Of a stretch of 64,000 nt of DNA, positions 42,801-51,823 are shown one piece after another. The notes beneath the pieces were generated by a model, which was given only the letters and a program-made list of their open reading frames with translations, was not told the origin of the DNA and did no database searches. Position 1 is the first letter of the stretch. Each line of letters opens with the position of its first letter. The stretch comes from an uncultured Eubacteriales bacterium (GTDB taxonomy: Bacteria; Bacillota; Clostridia; Oscillospirales; CAG-382), in contig URCT01000001.1 of assembly GCA_900546385.1 (NCBI GenBank), positions 43,507 through 107,506 of the forward strand. Direction: 5' to 3'. The translations under genes and the position numbers were made by a program.

Positions 42801-45800
42801 GGCACTTAGATTGTCGGCGATTGCAAAGGTAATACCGCTAGTATCACGGCTTATCGTGCGAATGATCCGGCTGTCTCCTGCGCTGACCATATCCGAGTGA
42901 ATTTCATAGTCCCTGCGGTCCACATCGCCAAAGGAGCTTACGGTAACGGTTTTTGCGTGCGTATCGATGTAGCGAACCTTGTACGTATAGCCGTGGAAGT
43001 CGACGTTCTCGATGCGTGCGGGCGTTATGCAGCCGTAGGCTTCGTTTCCTTCTTCTGCCAATTCGTAATTGTTTGCGGCTTTTGTGTCACGAAGCGTAAC
43101 AACTGCCGTTGCAGAGACCGGTATCGTACCGAGGTTTTGACCGACATTTTGGCTGTCGTAGGTAATGCTGTCGATGGTGTAATCCTGTTCGGCGAGGTCG
43201 ACCTTGACCGTTTTACTGTCTTCATCCAAGAATGTGATGCTTTCGATGTTCTTGGGATCGCCGTTCGTAGTGCCGTCGTAGACCTTGGGAAGGCAGACGA
43301 TCTTATAGACAAGCTTGTATTTGGCAATGCGGCAACGGAGTGTACCATAAGCCGAATCAAGGTGATTTTCATCGCCGAACACCTTGTAGTACACGACAAA
43401 TTCACCGGCATCGCGGCTTGTGAGCGGTGTGTCTGACCAAACGGCAGCGGCACTTTCGGGATTGTCGGTGGTGTACTTCATGGTGCCGACCGTTCCGATG
43501 ACGCGTCCGCTTGTGTGAAGCGTCTGCGGCGTGTTGTCCGTTACCTTGTATACAAGGTTGGACACAGCCGTCGGCACTTCATAGTCAACCCCTTCGACAA
43601 GAGGTGCTTTGTTGACCTTGATGGTCGCTTTTCCGGTAACAGGTGCATACAAATAGGCATTGTCGCCGGTCGGCGTGAAGAGCCATGCGGCTTCATAATC
43701 GCCTGCACCGGAGGGGCCTTCGTTCGGTTTTTCCCATTCAAACGTGCCTTCGACTTCGGTTTTGTTTACATCGTCATTCAGCTTGCCCGAAAGCTGAATT
43801 TTGCTTATTTTATCGCCGTATGTAATTGTACCGTTGTCACTAAGCTTCGGATTTCCGGTCGGCACGATCTGATTTCTTGCATAGACCATGACGGTTACTG
43901 TGAAATCCGCATAGTTCTGTGCGTGTACCGTGACCGTGATCCGAGCGACTTCCGCGTCGGCAAGCGCGAGAACCTTTTTGACGGGAATCGACAGAACGCC
44001 GTTTTCGTCAATGCTCACCGAGCCTTCATCCAGATATCCGCCGTCCATGATGTAGGTGTTTGTCACGGTATAGCTCTTTGTGCCGTAAGACAATCCGGTC
44101 GGCAGCTGTTTCAAAAGCGCGGAAACATCATAAGTATAGGTGTGTGCCGCACCGTTCCGGACGGTAGCGCCGCCCTCGCCGGGTTCATAGCCTGTCGGCA
44201 GGTCAGCTTGCTCGATATACATACCTGTGTCAACGGTTGTGTATGTCGTGTCGTTACTGTCGTTATCCTTGAAGGTATAGTTGCTGTTCCCCAGCTCAAC
44301 CGTGAAGGACACATCCGCGTATTCTCCGGCATCAGGCTTTGAGAAGTTTGCATTCAGATTGCGAATCTTGTAATCCTCGTTGTATTTCAGTACGATACCG
44401 CCTGCCGGGCAGTTGTCATAAAAGAAATGCGGCGGCGAATCATTCTTTCCGATATTGTCGACTGTAATCTCCCTTGTACCGTCATATTTTTTGATATAGG
44501 TACATACTCCAACTTCCGTCAGCACACGCGGGTGAATTGTCCAGTTTACGCTCACAGAACCGATATAGTCGCTGTCTTCTTTCGCAGTGATTGTCATTGT
44601 ATAGGTTCTTGCGTCAGTACCTGTCGTTTCGCCGTTAATGGTATATGCGTCTGCCGGCACAACGTGTCCGAAAAGCTTTACAGAATCTATTTCCGGCTGG
44701 AATTCTTCGGCATCGCCATTCGATAGGGGCGTATAGGTGAATTCAGACTGCTTCAAAGTGATCGTTGCATCTTGAAGGAATGCACCGACATTCAGCGTGT
44801 ATGTCTTGCTTCTTCGCGTGTAGCCTTGCTTGCTCACCTCTGCCCAGACCGTATAAGTTCCGCTTTGCGAAATATCAAACGTTCTTTCGGGGCACGTATA
44901 TATATCGCTCTCGCCCTCAGCCGACACCGGGGTCAGTGCGGTATCACCCTCCTTTTGAATGAATAAGACGCCGCTTCCGTTCCAGCCATTGTCTACCCAA
45001 GACTCAAAGCTGAAAACAAACGGTTTATAAACACTGATACTGCTTTGCGTTGCAATCTTTTGGCCATCGATCATCAATATCGGGTCTTTCGTTACCGGAA
45101 GCGGCTGCACTTTGACATTGTTTACCGTGTTTCCGTCTCCGAGAAACTCTTCTAACATACCGGCGTCATACCATTTGTACCCGGACTGGTCGGAATTGTA
45201 TACCTGATAGCCGTACATCTCAGCATCAGCATTTGGCAGAATACTGCTCCAGGTTGCTCCGTCCTTAACAGTTATTGCGCTTATTGTAAATAGCTGATTG
45301 CCGGCGTTAAACCTTGCCGTTTTTCCGCTGAAGATGACGCTGTTTACGGTGCCTTTGTCGTTAAACGCCATATTGGATTCGCCGGAAACGGTAATCTCAT
45401 TCACTGTTTTTCCGTTCAGTTTAATTGTTGTTCCGTGGCCTTTTGTGATGGTGTAACTGCCGACCGCATCAGCAAGAAGCGTAACCGTATGCACACCACT
45501 GGCGGCCATTGAATCAACAGCATCCTGAAAGTCTGTATAGACGCGGCTTCCACCGTTTCTGACAGTGACTTGTGCCACAATCTGACCGTTGCAGTAGTCG
45601 CACATTCCGTCGCCGTCGCTGTCGTTATGCTCTGTGCATTTTACGACGGAAATGTTGAAGAATTCAAAGTCAGGGTATACAAGCTCATGATTGTAGGACA
45701 AATAGCCGCTGCCGTCGGTATACTTAAATGCATATCCCGTTTTTAAGAAGTCGCCGAGTGTATAACCGGTTCCGTTTTGCAAAGAGACGCTGCAGAAGGT

Positions 45801-48800
45801 TCCGTTGTCAATCTGTATTGTCGGCTTATCTGCGTTAAAGTAACGGTTTGCGTTGATTCCGCCGAGCGTTCCGCTCCAACCGTCCATAACGAGCGTGTTG
45901 TTGTTGTATACATTGATAAGTCCGCGTTCGGTTACATTGCTTGAATTGTAATCCTCTTTTGCGCTGTGTCCGGTAAGGATGAGCTTTGCGCCTGCGGTCA
46001 CATCTGTTACATTATAATTTGAATCCCAGGTCAATTTGCCGATCTCAAACCAACCGCCGGTAACGCTTTTGTTGTTGAAATCAAGCGTCAGCGTCTTTTG
46101 GTCGAGAACGGCGTTAAAGTCTACATCGGCAAGCAGCGTCAGCTTCGAATCGTTTTCCGCCGTGTTTACGGCTTCCGCCAGAGAATTTCCACCAAACGGA
46201 ATGTAGGTGATCTTTGCGTCAGGGCTCTCAATCATAACGCCCATCTGCTGTTTGCAGTCGCGGCAATAGTAGTTTTCGTCGAGATTCTTGTGTTCGCAGG
46301 CTTTGCCGCAATCGGGGCACTTTCCGTTATCCGTAAAGCCGTTTGAATGGTCGCAGGGATAGCCGCAAACGCATTTGTTGCCGGTTGTTATTTCGTGCGT
46401 ATGACTGACGACCTTAACGTTATCAAGCCTGTAAACATACCCGTCAACTACGTTTCCGCTGCCGTTTGACGCAAAGGCATACCCTTTTGCCAAAAGCTCA
46501 TTTGCCTTCATTTGGTCTTTAAGGTTGTCGGACAATTCAATTTTCCAAAATGTCCCTTTACTCAAATTCATTTCCGGTGTGGGTTTTTGTTGAACCGACA
46601 AAAGATTTACTGTCACTTTGTCGCTTGCTACGTTCAGCGCACCGCCGACAACTCCGTCACCGCTTGTTCCGCTTTGGACAACACTTACGATTCCTTCTCC
46701 CGCAAGCGTCAGTGTGCTGCCGGATTTAATGGTGATATTATTATCAATATTATTGCCACCCAGGTCAAGCGTCATGTTTTTTTCGATGGTGCATGACTCA
46801 GCAACGCTTTTTAACAGCGTAACAGTATCGTTTGCATTTGCGGCAGCAATCGCGTCTTTAACGGATGTGTAGTATGTACCGGCACACTTTGCCGTCATTG
46901 CTTTTCCGCAGTACAGGCAATTGTTGTCTGCGTCAATGCCGGTGTGCTCACATTTCATCACTGCAAGCCCAAACGTTGTGGCTACCGTGTCGTTTTGTGC
47001 ATCTGCAAGCGGAACCCAGTCTCCGAAATAATTGACGCCGCGGTAAAAACGGTAAGCATACCCTTCGTCGCTCGGAATCAAATCGGCAAGGGTAACAACA
47101 TTCTTTTTAAGCGTCCACTGCCCTGCATTAATGTGACCGCCGCGCAGTGTAACATCTCCGCCGTAAACCTGCAGCTGCAAGAGAGCCGTATTCACATTCT
47201 CCGGTTCAAAAACAACCGTTCCGCCGCTGCGCACGACTAAGCCGACAGCACCGTTTCCGCTGTGGTCTGTAACGGTCAGCTTGCCTGTGCTCGAAGAACC
47301 GCCCACATTCAGGGAATATCCGCCAAGACTGTGACCGTTAAGATCAAGAGTAAGCCCTTTGCTTTCGGTTTTCACATAAATTCCGTCCGGCAACGACAGC
47401 TGATTGTCCTTTGCAACAACTGTAATCGTACTGCCGTCGGCGGCATGATTGATCGCGTCAGCGAGGCTTGCGTAATGTTTAAGCAGATCATAACCCTCAT
47501 TGTTCTTAGTCATGATCCTCGCAACCATTGTCTGCTTGCACACCTCGCAGCGGCTGTCGGTCGAATCCAGAACTGCATGCGGGCAGGGCATGCCGCAGAC
47601 CTCGCACTTACCGGTTGTGAAACCACCGGGGTGGTCACAGGTCTGAGAACACACCGTGCACGAATAGAGATCGCCGTTTCCTTGCTCCCACGTATGCGTA
47701 TGCTTCACGATTTTCACATTGCCCGTCCAGAACGTCATGGACGCAGATGTACACGGAAACTCGCTCTCGTTAGCCTTATTCACAAAGGCATAGCCGTCCG
47801 CCAGCAGCGCGTTCAGATTCTTGTAGTTTTTAGACCCCTCCACCGATATGCACCGCGCGTCCACCGCTTCATCGTACTCAACCTGGAACACACCATTGCT
47901 CAGGCCGTTTGTCAGTTTCGCGCTGTCGGTGACCGTCAGGCCGCCATTCAAATCCAAATCGCCCTGAAAGTCCAGTTCGCCGCTTGCGGCATAGACCGCA
48001 GGCTTGCACGTCATGGCATTCCCATGTGTACCCTGCAAGCCGCCGGTGGCGGTCACTTTGTCTGCAAAGGTCACTTTGCCGCCGGTAACCGCAATGGCGG
48101 GAGAAGCTTTGTCAGTGCTGCTGCCGCCTTGCGCGGTCAGCGCACCTTTGAAAATCAGTTCGCCGCCGGTGACGGAAACAGCGCATTCGCTCGCGTCTTT
48201 GGTTTCGCCGGCCTGGGCGATATAGGCCTTACCCTCGATGGTCAGCGTGCCGTTTTTCACCGTCAGTGGAATGCCGTTCGCGCTTGTCAGCTTCCTGCCG
48301 TTCATGTTCACTGTGACGGTCTTGCCTGCCGCATCGAACGTGACGTTCCCCGTCATGTCGGCATCCAGCATCAGCCACTGGATGCTGCTGTCGCTTACCG
48401 CTGCGTCGATGGCGGCCTGCAGCGTGTCGTAGATCGTGCCGTTGCTGTCTCTGACCGTGAGCTTCAAGCCGCAGTAAAGGCACTTGCCGTCTTCACCGGC
48501 CTCCGGATGGCTGCACGCGGCAACGGCGAGGGGTGTCGTTACTTTTGTTTGGTTTTTCAGAGTTTCCAGCTTGATAGGCTCTCCTAACGTGGAGTTGCTG
48601 TAATCATAGAAGCAATAGCCATCCGCCAGAAGATCGGCACAGGTGATACCGCTTAGCGTATTGATCTCATGGATCACGCCGCCGGAGAACTTGGCCTCGG
48701 CAGGCTGGCTTTCGTTGCTATAGACGGCGAGCTTGCAGCAGACGGTCGTGGCTTGACCGTCAAACTTCACCTTGGCACCTGGCTGCACCTTCAGTCCGGT

Positions 48801-50279
48801 CATCTCGCCGTCGATCTTGCCGCCGCCGACGCTGTCGATGACCGTCAGGTTGCCGGTGCGCGTATTGGAAGACGAGCCTATATAGCCGCCTACCATAAGG
48901 CCGCCGCCGCTCAGCGTGTGGCCGTTGAGGTCGATGGTGAGCGTACCGTCCGCATAGAGCACAGGATATCCATTCTTATCCGGCAGCTTGAGTGTATTCT
49001 CCGCCGCGATGATTTTGACCGTGCCGTTATCCTTTGCCGCTTCCAGCGCATCGGCGATATCCGCGTGAAACGTGGTCGCTTTGTTGACTTCCACCATAGC
49101 GACAATCGCAGCCTTACAATCGCTGCAAATGTATGCGCCGGAGGTGGTTTCGCTCACCAGCTTGTGCGGACAGTCCGCACCGCAGTCCGTGCACTTGCCG
49201 TTCTCCCAGCTCGTATGCGGGCAGTCCGCGCCACAGGCGCACTTGCCGTCTACGATGGTGTGAGTGTGTTCCTTGACCGTCACGTTGACCATGTAGTCGC
49301 TCTTGCTGCCGTCCTGCACGATGCCGTCATTATTATAGAAGGCATAGCCGTTGGCTAACAGGGACATAGGCGGAATGGTGGTGCTTGCGTCATTATTCGT
49401 AATTGCACCGAACGTACCGCCGCTGATGGCGACGGTTCCGGCACGATTGTAGAATTTGACACTGCTGAATGTGCCCCCCGTGATGTTCAGTGTACCGTCG
49501 TTGTACCAGCTGCCCGCGTGCAGTGAGCCGCCGGAGACGGTGACGGTTGCGCCCTCGCCCACCGTGAGGCCAAGCATCCTGCCGCCGCTGATGGTCACCG
49601 TGCCGCTGTTCCCGTTACAGGTAAGTTGGCCGGCAATGCCTCCGCCTTCAGCGACACTATTTTCATATCCGATCTGGCCGCTCTGAATGTCCAGCGTACC
49701 ACGTATAAAGTCGAGATCGTTGATTTGGCCGTTTATCGTGCCGGTACCTTCGCTGTCACTCACAACGGTCAGGTCGCCGGGATAGACAGCGGTTACCGTT
49801 TGCGTCTCCTCGTTATACGCTATGTTGCCCACCATGAGGTAATCCACCGTCTTGCTGTTCAAGTCCAGCGTCAGCTCTTTGGTGACGATTGCTAACGTGG
49901 ATTCATCACCCGCATTGACGGCGTCCCAATCTGTCACATGGTTCGCTAACAGCTTGACGGTGTCGCCGCTCTGCGCTTCGTTCAGTGCTGCCGGGAGGGA
50001 GGTAAAGGTGCCTCCGTCTGTGCCGTCAGATTTTGTCACAGAAACGGCAGCTTCATCGGCCGCAAGCTCTGCGATATCCGTGCCGTCTTCTTTCGTCGGC
50101 GGCACCTCGGTTTCTTCGGTGGTTTTGTCTGTTCCGGTTTCTCTTTCCGCCGTTTCAGCGACGGCAGTGATTGTCTCGACGGTTTCGAATGTGCCGCTTG
50201 TGTCGGCAAACACTGCTGTCGGCAGCATCGAAACGCAGAGCATCACCGCTAAAAACAGACTTAAAGCTCTTTTTCCCAT
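39813..50279 (-). CDS. giant secreted modular protein (3488 aa) with Cys-rich modules, MBG-like domains and stalk domain
   Basis: The ATG at 50277-50279 has AGGAGG upstream and opens a signal peptide ('MGKRALSLFLAVMLCVSMLP', cleavage near residue 25). Residues about 80-1700 hold seven beta-helix-like modules of about 240 residues; most end in a 'LLAxGYAF' motif (near 310, 550, 828, 1075, 1268, 1515, 1693). Cys-rich blocks open them: long 'HTH...CxCG..C.H' types near 337, 862 and 1293, and short 'C.H..D..CxYC' types near 590, 1110 and 1547. From about 1720 to 3260 come many Ig-like, MBG and YDG-type domains ('YDGT', 'VYGDPNPEL'). A Gly/Ser linker (3265-3285), an InlB B-repeat and a copper-amine-oxidase-N stalk domain ('NDRTMLPARFVAENLGADVSW') end it. 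No LPXTG or SLH is present; the stalk may bind the wall. An adhesin or surface fibre is inferred. Confidence 0.85.
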   Translation of the reverse strand: MGKRALSLFLAVMLCVSMLPTAVFADTSGTFETVETITAVAETAERETGTDKTTEETEVPPTKEDGTDIAELAADEAAVSVTKSDGTDGGTFTSLPAALNEAQSGDTVKLLANHVTDWDAVNAGDESTLAIVTKELTLDLNSKTVDYLMVGNIAYNEETQTVTAVYPGDLTVVSDSEGTGTINGQINDLDFIRGTLDIQSGQIGYENSVAEGGGIAGQLTCNGNSGTVTISGGRMLGLTVGEGATVTVSGGSLHAGSWYNDGTLNITGGTFSSVKFYNRAGTVAISGGTFGAITNNDASTTIPPMSLLANGYAFYNNDGIVQDGSKSDYMVNVTVKEHTHTIVDGKCACGADCPHTSWENGKCTDCGADCPHKLVSETTSGAYICSDCKAAIVAMVEVNKATTFHADIADALEAAKDNGTVKIIAAENTLKLPDKNGYPVLYADGTLTIDLNGHTLSGGGLMVGGYIGSSSNTRTGNLTVIDSVGGGKIDGEMTGLKVQPGAKVKFDGQATTVCCKLAVYSNESQPAEAKFSGGVIHEINTLSGITCADLLADGYCFYDYSNSTLGEPIKLETLKNQTKVTTPLAVAACSHPEAGEDGKCLYCGLKLTVRDSNGTIYDTLQAAIDAAVSDSSIQWLMLDADMTGNVTFDAAGKTVTVNMNGRKLTSANGIPLTVKNGTLTIEGKAYIAQAGETKDASECAVSVTGGELIFKGALTAQGGSSTDKASPAIAVTGGKVTFADKVTATGGLQGTHGNAMTCKPAVYAASGELDFQGDLDLNGGLTVTDSAKLTNGLSNGVFQVEYDEAVDARCISVEGSKNYKNLNALLADGYAFVNKANESEFPCTSASMTFWTGNVKIVKHTHTWEQGNGDLYSCTVCSQTCDHPGGFTTGKCEVCGMPCPHAVLDSTDSRCEVCKQTMVARIMTKNNEGYDLLKHYASLADAINHAADGSTITVVAKDNQLSLPDGIYVKTESKGLTLDLNGHSLGGYSLNVGGSSSTGKLTVTDHSGNGAVGLVVRSGGTVVFEPENVNTALLQLQVYGGDVTLRGGHINAGQWTLKKNVVTLADLIPSDEGYAYRFYRGVNYFGDWVPLADAQNDTVATTFGLAVMKCEHTGIDADNNCLYCGKAMTAKCAGTYYTSVKDAIAAANANDTVTLLKSVAESCTIEKNMTLDLGGNNIDNNITIKSGSTLTLAGEGIVSVVQSGTSGDGVVGGALNVASDKVTVNLLSVQQKPTPEMNLSKGTFWKIELSDNLKDQMKANELLAKGYAFASNGSGNVVDGYVYRLDNVKVVSHTHEITTGNKCVCGYPCDHSNGFTDNGKCPDCGKACEHKNLDENYYCRDCKQQMGVMIESPDAKITYIPFGGNSLAEAVNTAENDSKLTLLADVDFNAVLDQKTLTLDFNNKSVTGGWFEIGKLTWDSNYNVTDVTAGAKLILTGHSAKEDYNSSNVTERGLINVYNNNTLVMDGWSGTLGGINANRYFNADKPTIQIDNGTFCSVSLQNGTGYTLGDFLKTGYAFKYTDGSGYLSYNHELVYPDFEFFNISVVKCTEHNDSDGDGMCDYCNGQIVAQVTVRNGGSRVYTDFQDAVDSMAASGVHTVTLLADAVGSYTITKGHGTTIKLNGKTVNEITVSGESNMAFNDKGTVNSVIFSGKTARFNAGNQLFTISAITVKDGATWSSILPNADAEMYGYQVYNSDQSGYKWYDAGMLEEFLGDGNTVNNVKVQPLPVTKDPILMIDGQKIATQSSISVYKPFVFSFESWVDNGWNGSGVLFIQKEGDTALTPVSAEGESDIYTCPERTFDISQSGTYTVWAEVSKQGYTRRSKTYTLNVGAFLQDATITLKQSEFTYTPLSNGDAEEFQPEIDSVKLFGHVVPADAYTINGETTGTDARTYTMTITAKEDSDYIGSVSVNWTIHPRVLTEVGVCTYIKKYDGTREITVDNIGKNDSPPHFFYDNCPAGGIVLKYNEDYKIRNLNANFSKPDAGEYADVSFTVELGNSNYTFKDNDSNDTTYTTVDTGMYIEQADLPTGYEPGEGGATVRNGAAHTYTYDVSALLKQLPTGLSYGTKSYTVTNTYIMDGGYLDEGSVSIDENGVLSIPVKKVLALADAEVARITVTVHAQNYADFTVTVMVYARNQIVPTGNPKLSDNGTITYGDKISKIQLSGKLNDDVNKTEVEGTFEWEKPNEGPSGAGDYEAAWLFTPTGDNAYLYAPVTGKATIKVNKAPLVEGVDYEVPTAVSNLVYKVTDNTPQTLHTSGRVIGTVGTMKYTTDNPESAAAVWSDTPLTSRDAGEFVVYYKVFGDENHLDSAYGTLRCRIAKYKLVYKIVCLPKVYDGTTNGDPKNIESITFLDEDSKTVKVDLAEQDYTIDSITYDSQNVGQNLGTIPVSATAVVTLRDTKAANNYELAEEGNEAYGCITPARIENVDFHGYTYKVRYIDTHAKTVTVSSFGDVDRRDYEIHSDMVSAGDSRIIRTISRDTSGITFAIADNLSADDANKTYTIKVRIYTKDHNYCTDELPFTIMIADKDRPLLSVDPIEVTYNNKAVPADSISGTATVSGHEISGSWKFKGKAPTTVAESSDYTVVFEPAYPDYYYGGEETVHVTVKPRDIGDNAIAFPSGDSFVYTGKSTIPYIYGEYKYDESKEAFELLKERDYTLTYPADTTNVGEKKITVTGLGNFGGTKELIYTITPCTLKPTIVLSETDYIYDGNEKKPTVTVTVEDKTLVEGRDFEVAYENNTYAEDGAKVTVTAKGNYGFDKQEVPFHIGKANAVIETAPGASPFIYDGSSHALVTAGSAAGGSFEYKLGDGNWTTAVPTAENAAEYTVWYRVIGDSNHNNTAESSVTVTVERRDIADAKITLGSSLTYNRKEQTQTVSSVVCGDRLNATFTVTDNRKTNAGTYTLTVAGTGNFKGTRDIDFTIAKKAVTASVTVDGTHIYNGKAIEPSVITVKDGEDVISDTEYTTAFKDNTNAGTATVLITNADGGNYIVNGTGTFEIHQAHITVRPKSISKVYGDKPVFALESDSELITEEQLADFTRSTRFTSDGTKEDADVLPGGYEITAVLTENQTKNLLLSVSGTGILTVVPKKLTVTVNDVSRVYGDPNPELSVSYDGFIEGEDETVLGGALVLAYHESINETAEVRTHYGVTTASGLTSDNYAITYVPGNVTITKILVSVRAGSARRNYLSAVFDKPLENLTAANFAVTDENGNPVAITSVAALDGNETYSLKGSFEVGKKYTVKVVLHGAAADATHQMTTDTFVITPIRTSGSGGSGSGSSGGSTVTTCTITFETNGASKLADQTVAKGSVLQEPTSPTKDGFTFAGWYADKELQTKYDFSAKVQANLTLYAAWTETKKDNTENQIILTIGEKEALVFGKIKTNDVAPKIVNDRTMLPARFVAENLGADVSWNEEQELVTIKGKNSKTNKDVTILIYIGSDIAYVDGKRFKLDSPAFVENDRTYTPIRFISEELGASVEWIEEEQKVVITK

Positions 50280-50391
50280 CGTGTGTTTTTCCTCCTGAAA
50301 ATGTTTGTTTTGTGTCTTACGGATTGACCCTAACAGAAAATCATCGCGCATCAAACCCTTTCGCAAAGTCATCTGTGCACAATTATTCATA

Positions 50392-50420
50392 ATTATACCA
50401 TATACGGAAGCATTTGTCAT
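50392..50420 (-). promoter_or_regulatory. promoter of the giant-protein gene
   Basis: On the minus strand ATGACA (50415-50420), 17 bases, TATAAT (50392-50397) with a TGn extension, about 110 bases before the ATG. Confidence 0.65.
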
Positions 50421-50481
50421 CGTCCCAAAGTATGATTTTTAATTTTCGTCATTTTGCACAACTGTACGAAATTTCTTCCGC

Positions 50482-50515
50482 AAAAAGAAAAAGAGATGTT
50501 CGCTTCACATCTCTT
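50482..50515 (-). terminator. terminator of the PBP-LuxR regulator gene
   Basis: 9-bp stem AAGAGATGT / ACATCTCTT followed by a T-rich tract on the minus strand. Confidence 0.85.
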
Positions 50516-50564
50516 GATCGTTTGGATGGTTTCCGGCTTTTAGCGTTTTCGTCGCACAGCCTTT

Positions 50565-51665
50565 TTACAGATATTTCCGAAGAAGTTCCACAAGCTCATT
50601 TACGGTGCTTTTGCCGGAGAGCTTGCACAGCCTTCTTAACCGATAGTAAAGCGTGCCTTCCGAGATGAAAAGCTTTAACGCGATGCTGACGCGGCTCTCT
50701 CCCTTCAAAAGACAGTCAAGGATACGAAAATCGGTGTCGTCACAGCAGATAAGGCAGTTTTCAAGGTCTGTAACTTCGCTTACGGTTTTGTCTGCGTAAA
50801 AATTGAACAGTCTGTCCTGGCCGTGTTCCGCAGACGGGCGGTCTTCGGGCAGCTCGCGGTATTCCGTCGAGGCGTTCCGGAAAAACTCTGCGCGAACGCG
50901 GACGACGGCGTTTACGTCGGTCGGGTTCTTCGACAGATAGCTCCAAAGCTCGGTACATTGCCGCCCGAGTTCTTCATAATCGACGGTGAAGGTCGAGATT
51001 CCCGGCGAGAGTGGACCGGCAAATACCGGCGACAGCATTGTGTCGCTGAAGCCGATCGCCCACAGTTCTTCCGGTATCCTGACACCGGCCTCCCGCAGCA
51101 TCGACGACGCGGCAAGCGTGAACACGTCGTTTGTGTATACAATCGAATCATAAGAGCCTTTTACCGCGAGAAAGCTGTCCACGCAAGCCCGTATGCCGGA
51201 GTCATTATAGAAAATGTCGGATTCCTTTCCGGCCGCACGCATGAAATTCGCTTTTTTGCGGTCGGACGCAGAGTCCGGATTCACACCGAGAAGGGCTGTT
51301 TTTGTTCTGCCGTTTGCGCCAAGGTAGGAAAAAATTCTTTCCATGGTGTCGTTATAGTCCATAATGACCATGCTGGAGTCGTGTGACGGCACCGGCGGTT
51401 CGTAGTTTAAGAAGAGCATATGGATTTTCTCCGCACGGCAGGCACGGATAAGGCGTTCCATCAAGCGGTCGGATGCGCCGATGATTGTTAAAAAGCGTTT
51501 TTCATCGCCGAAGAGCCGGGCTGCGGCATGACCGAGGATCGCGTTCTCGTCCGTTTCGCGAAGGTTGATGCCCTTTCTGCTTGCGGCTTTCCGTATGCCT
51601 TCCATCGCTTTGCTGTACCAAAGGCCGCTCTTGAATGCAACCTCCGAGCAGATCCACATATCCAT
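50565..51665 (-). CDS. regulator: periplasmic-binding-protein-like sensor with C-terminal LuxR-type HTH
   Basis: 366 residues from the ATG at 51663-51665, 8 bases after GGGAGG. The N-terminal 290 residues look like the LacI/PurR effector fold (PBP type I): 'ALLGVNPDSASDRKKANF', 'DSIVYTNDVFTLAASSMLREAGVRIPEELWAIGFSD' in two parts, but without the LacI DNA-binding headpiece. Instead the last 55 residues form a GerE/LuxR helix-turn-helix, with 'RVSIALKLFISEGTLYYRL' as the core. The gene is divergent from the glycan operon starting at 51824, so it probably senses a sugar and controls that operon. Its promoter overlaps a palindrome (51713-51722). Confidence 0.8.
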   Translation of the reverse strand: MDMWICSEVAFKSGLWYSKAMEGIRKAASRKGINLRETDENAILGHAAARLFGDEKRFLTIIGASDRLMERLIRACRAEKIHMLFLNYEPPVPSHDSSMVIMDYNDTMERIFSYLGANGRTKTALLGVNPDSASDRKKANFMRAAGKESDIFYNDSGIRACVDSFLAVKGSYDSIVYTNDVFTLAASSMLREAGVRIPEELWAIGFSDTMLSPVFAGPLSPGISTFTVDYEELGRQCTELWSYLSKNPTDVNAVVRVRAEFFRNASTEYRELPEDRPSAEHGQDRLFNFYADKTVSEVTDLENCLICCDDTDFRILDCLLKGESRVSIALKLFISEGTLYYRLRRLCKLSGKSTVNELVELLRKYL

Positions 51666-51685
51666 AAATCCCACCTCCCGACAGT

Positions 51686-51714
51686 ATTTTACACAATCCT
51701 TTGTTCCGTGTCAA
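51686..51714 (-). promoter_or_regulatory. promoter of the PBP-LuxR regulator
   Basis: On the minus strand TTGACA (51709-51714), 17 bases, TAAAAT (51686-51691). Confidence 0.75.
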
Positions 51715-51722
51715 GTATACTT
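51713..51722. promoter_or_regulatory. palindrome AAGTATACTT overlapping the regulator -35
   Basis: A perfect 10-bp palindrome abutting the -35 element of the regulator promoter; a candidate autoregulatory operator. Confidence 0.4.
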
Positions 51723-51783
51723 CAAATTAAATCTGCCGGTAACGGTTATTTTTGAAGTTTTGGATGGGTGCGCTGTGTTATGA

Positions 51784-51797
51784 TAGGATATATCCTA
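51784..51797. promoter_or_regulatory. palindrome TAGGATATATCCTA upstream of the glycan operon
   Basis: A perfect 14-bp palindrome 27 bases before the first operon start codon. No clean sigma-A promoter was found for the operon, which suits activator-dependent transcription. Confidence 0.45.
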
Positions 51798-51823
51798 CAT
51801 CATCTGAAAGGCAACGCATTCAA

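Noticed and set aside
47262..48587. Long plus-strand open frame (441 codons) opposite the giant gene, plus others at 40848-41696, 41913-42809 and 43515-44342
   Set aside because: They are antisense shadows of the Gly/Thr/Asn-rich coding strand, with no ribosome sites and Cys/His/Arg-rich nonsense products.
44100..49300. Cys-rich repeats of the giant protein as LIM or zinc-finger transcription factor
   Set aside because: The protein has a signal peptide and extracellular-type domains, so a DNA-binding role is unlikely.
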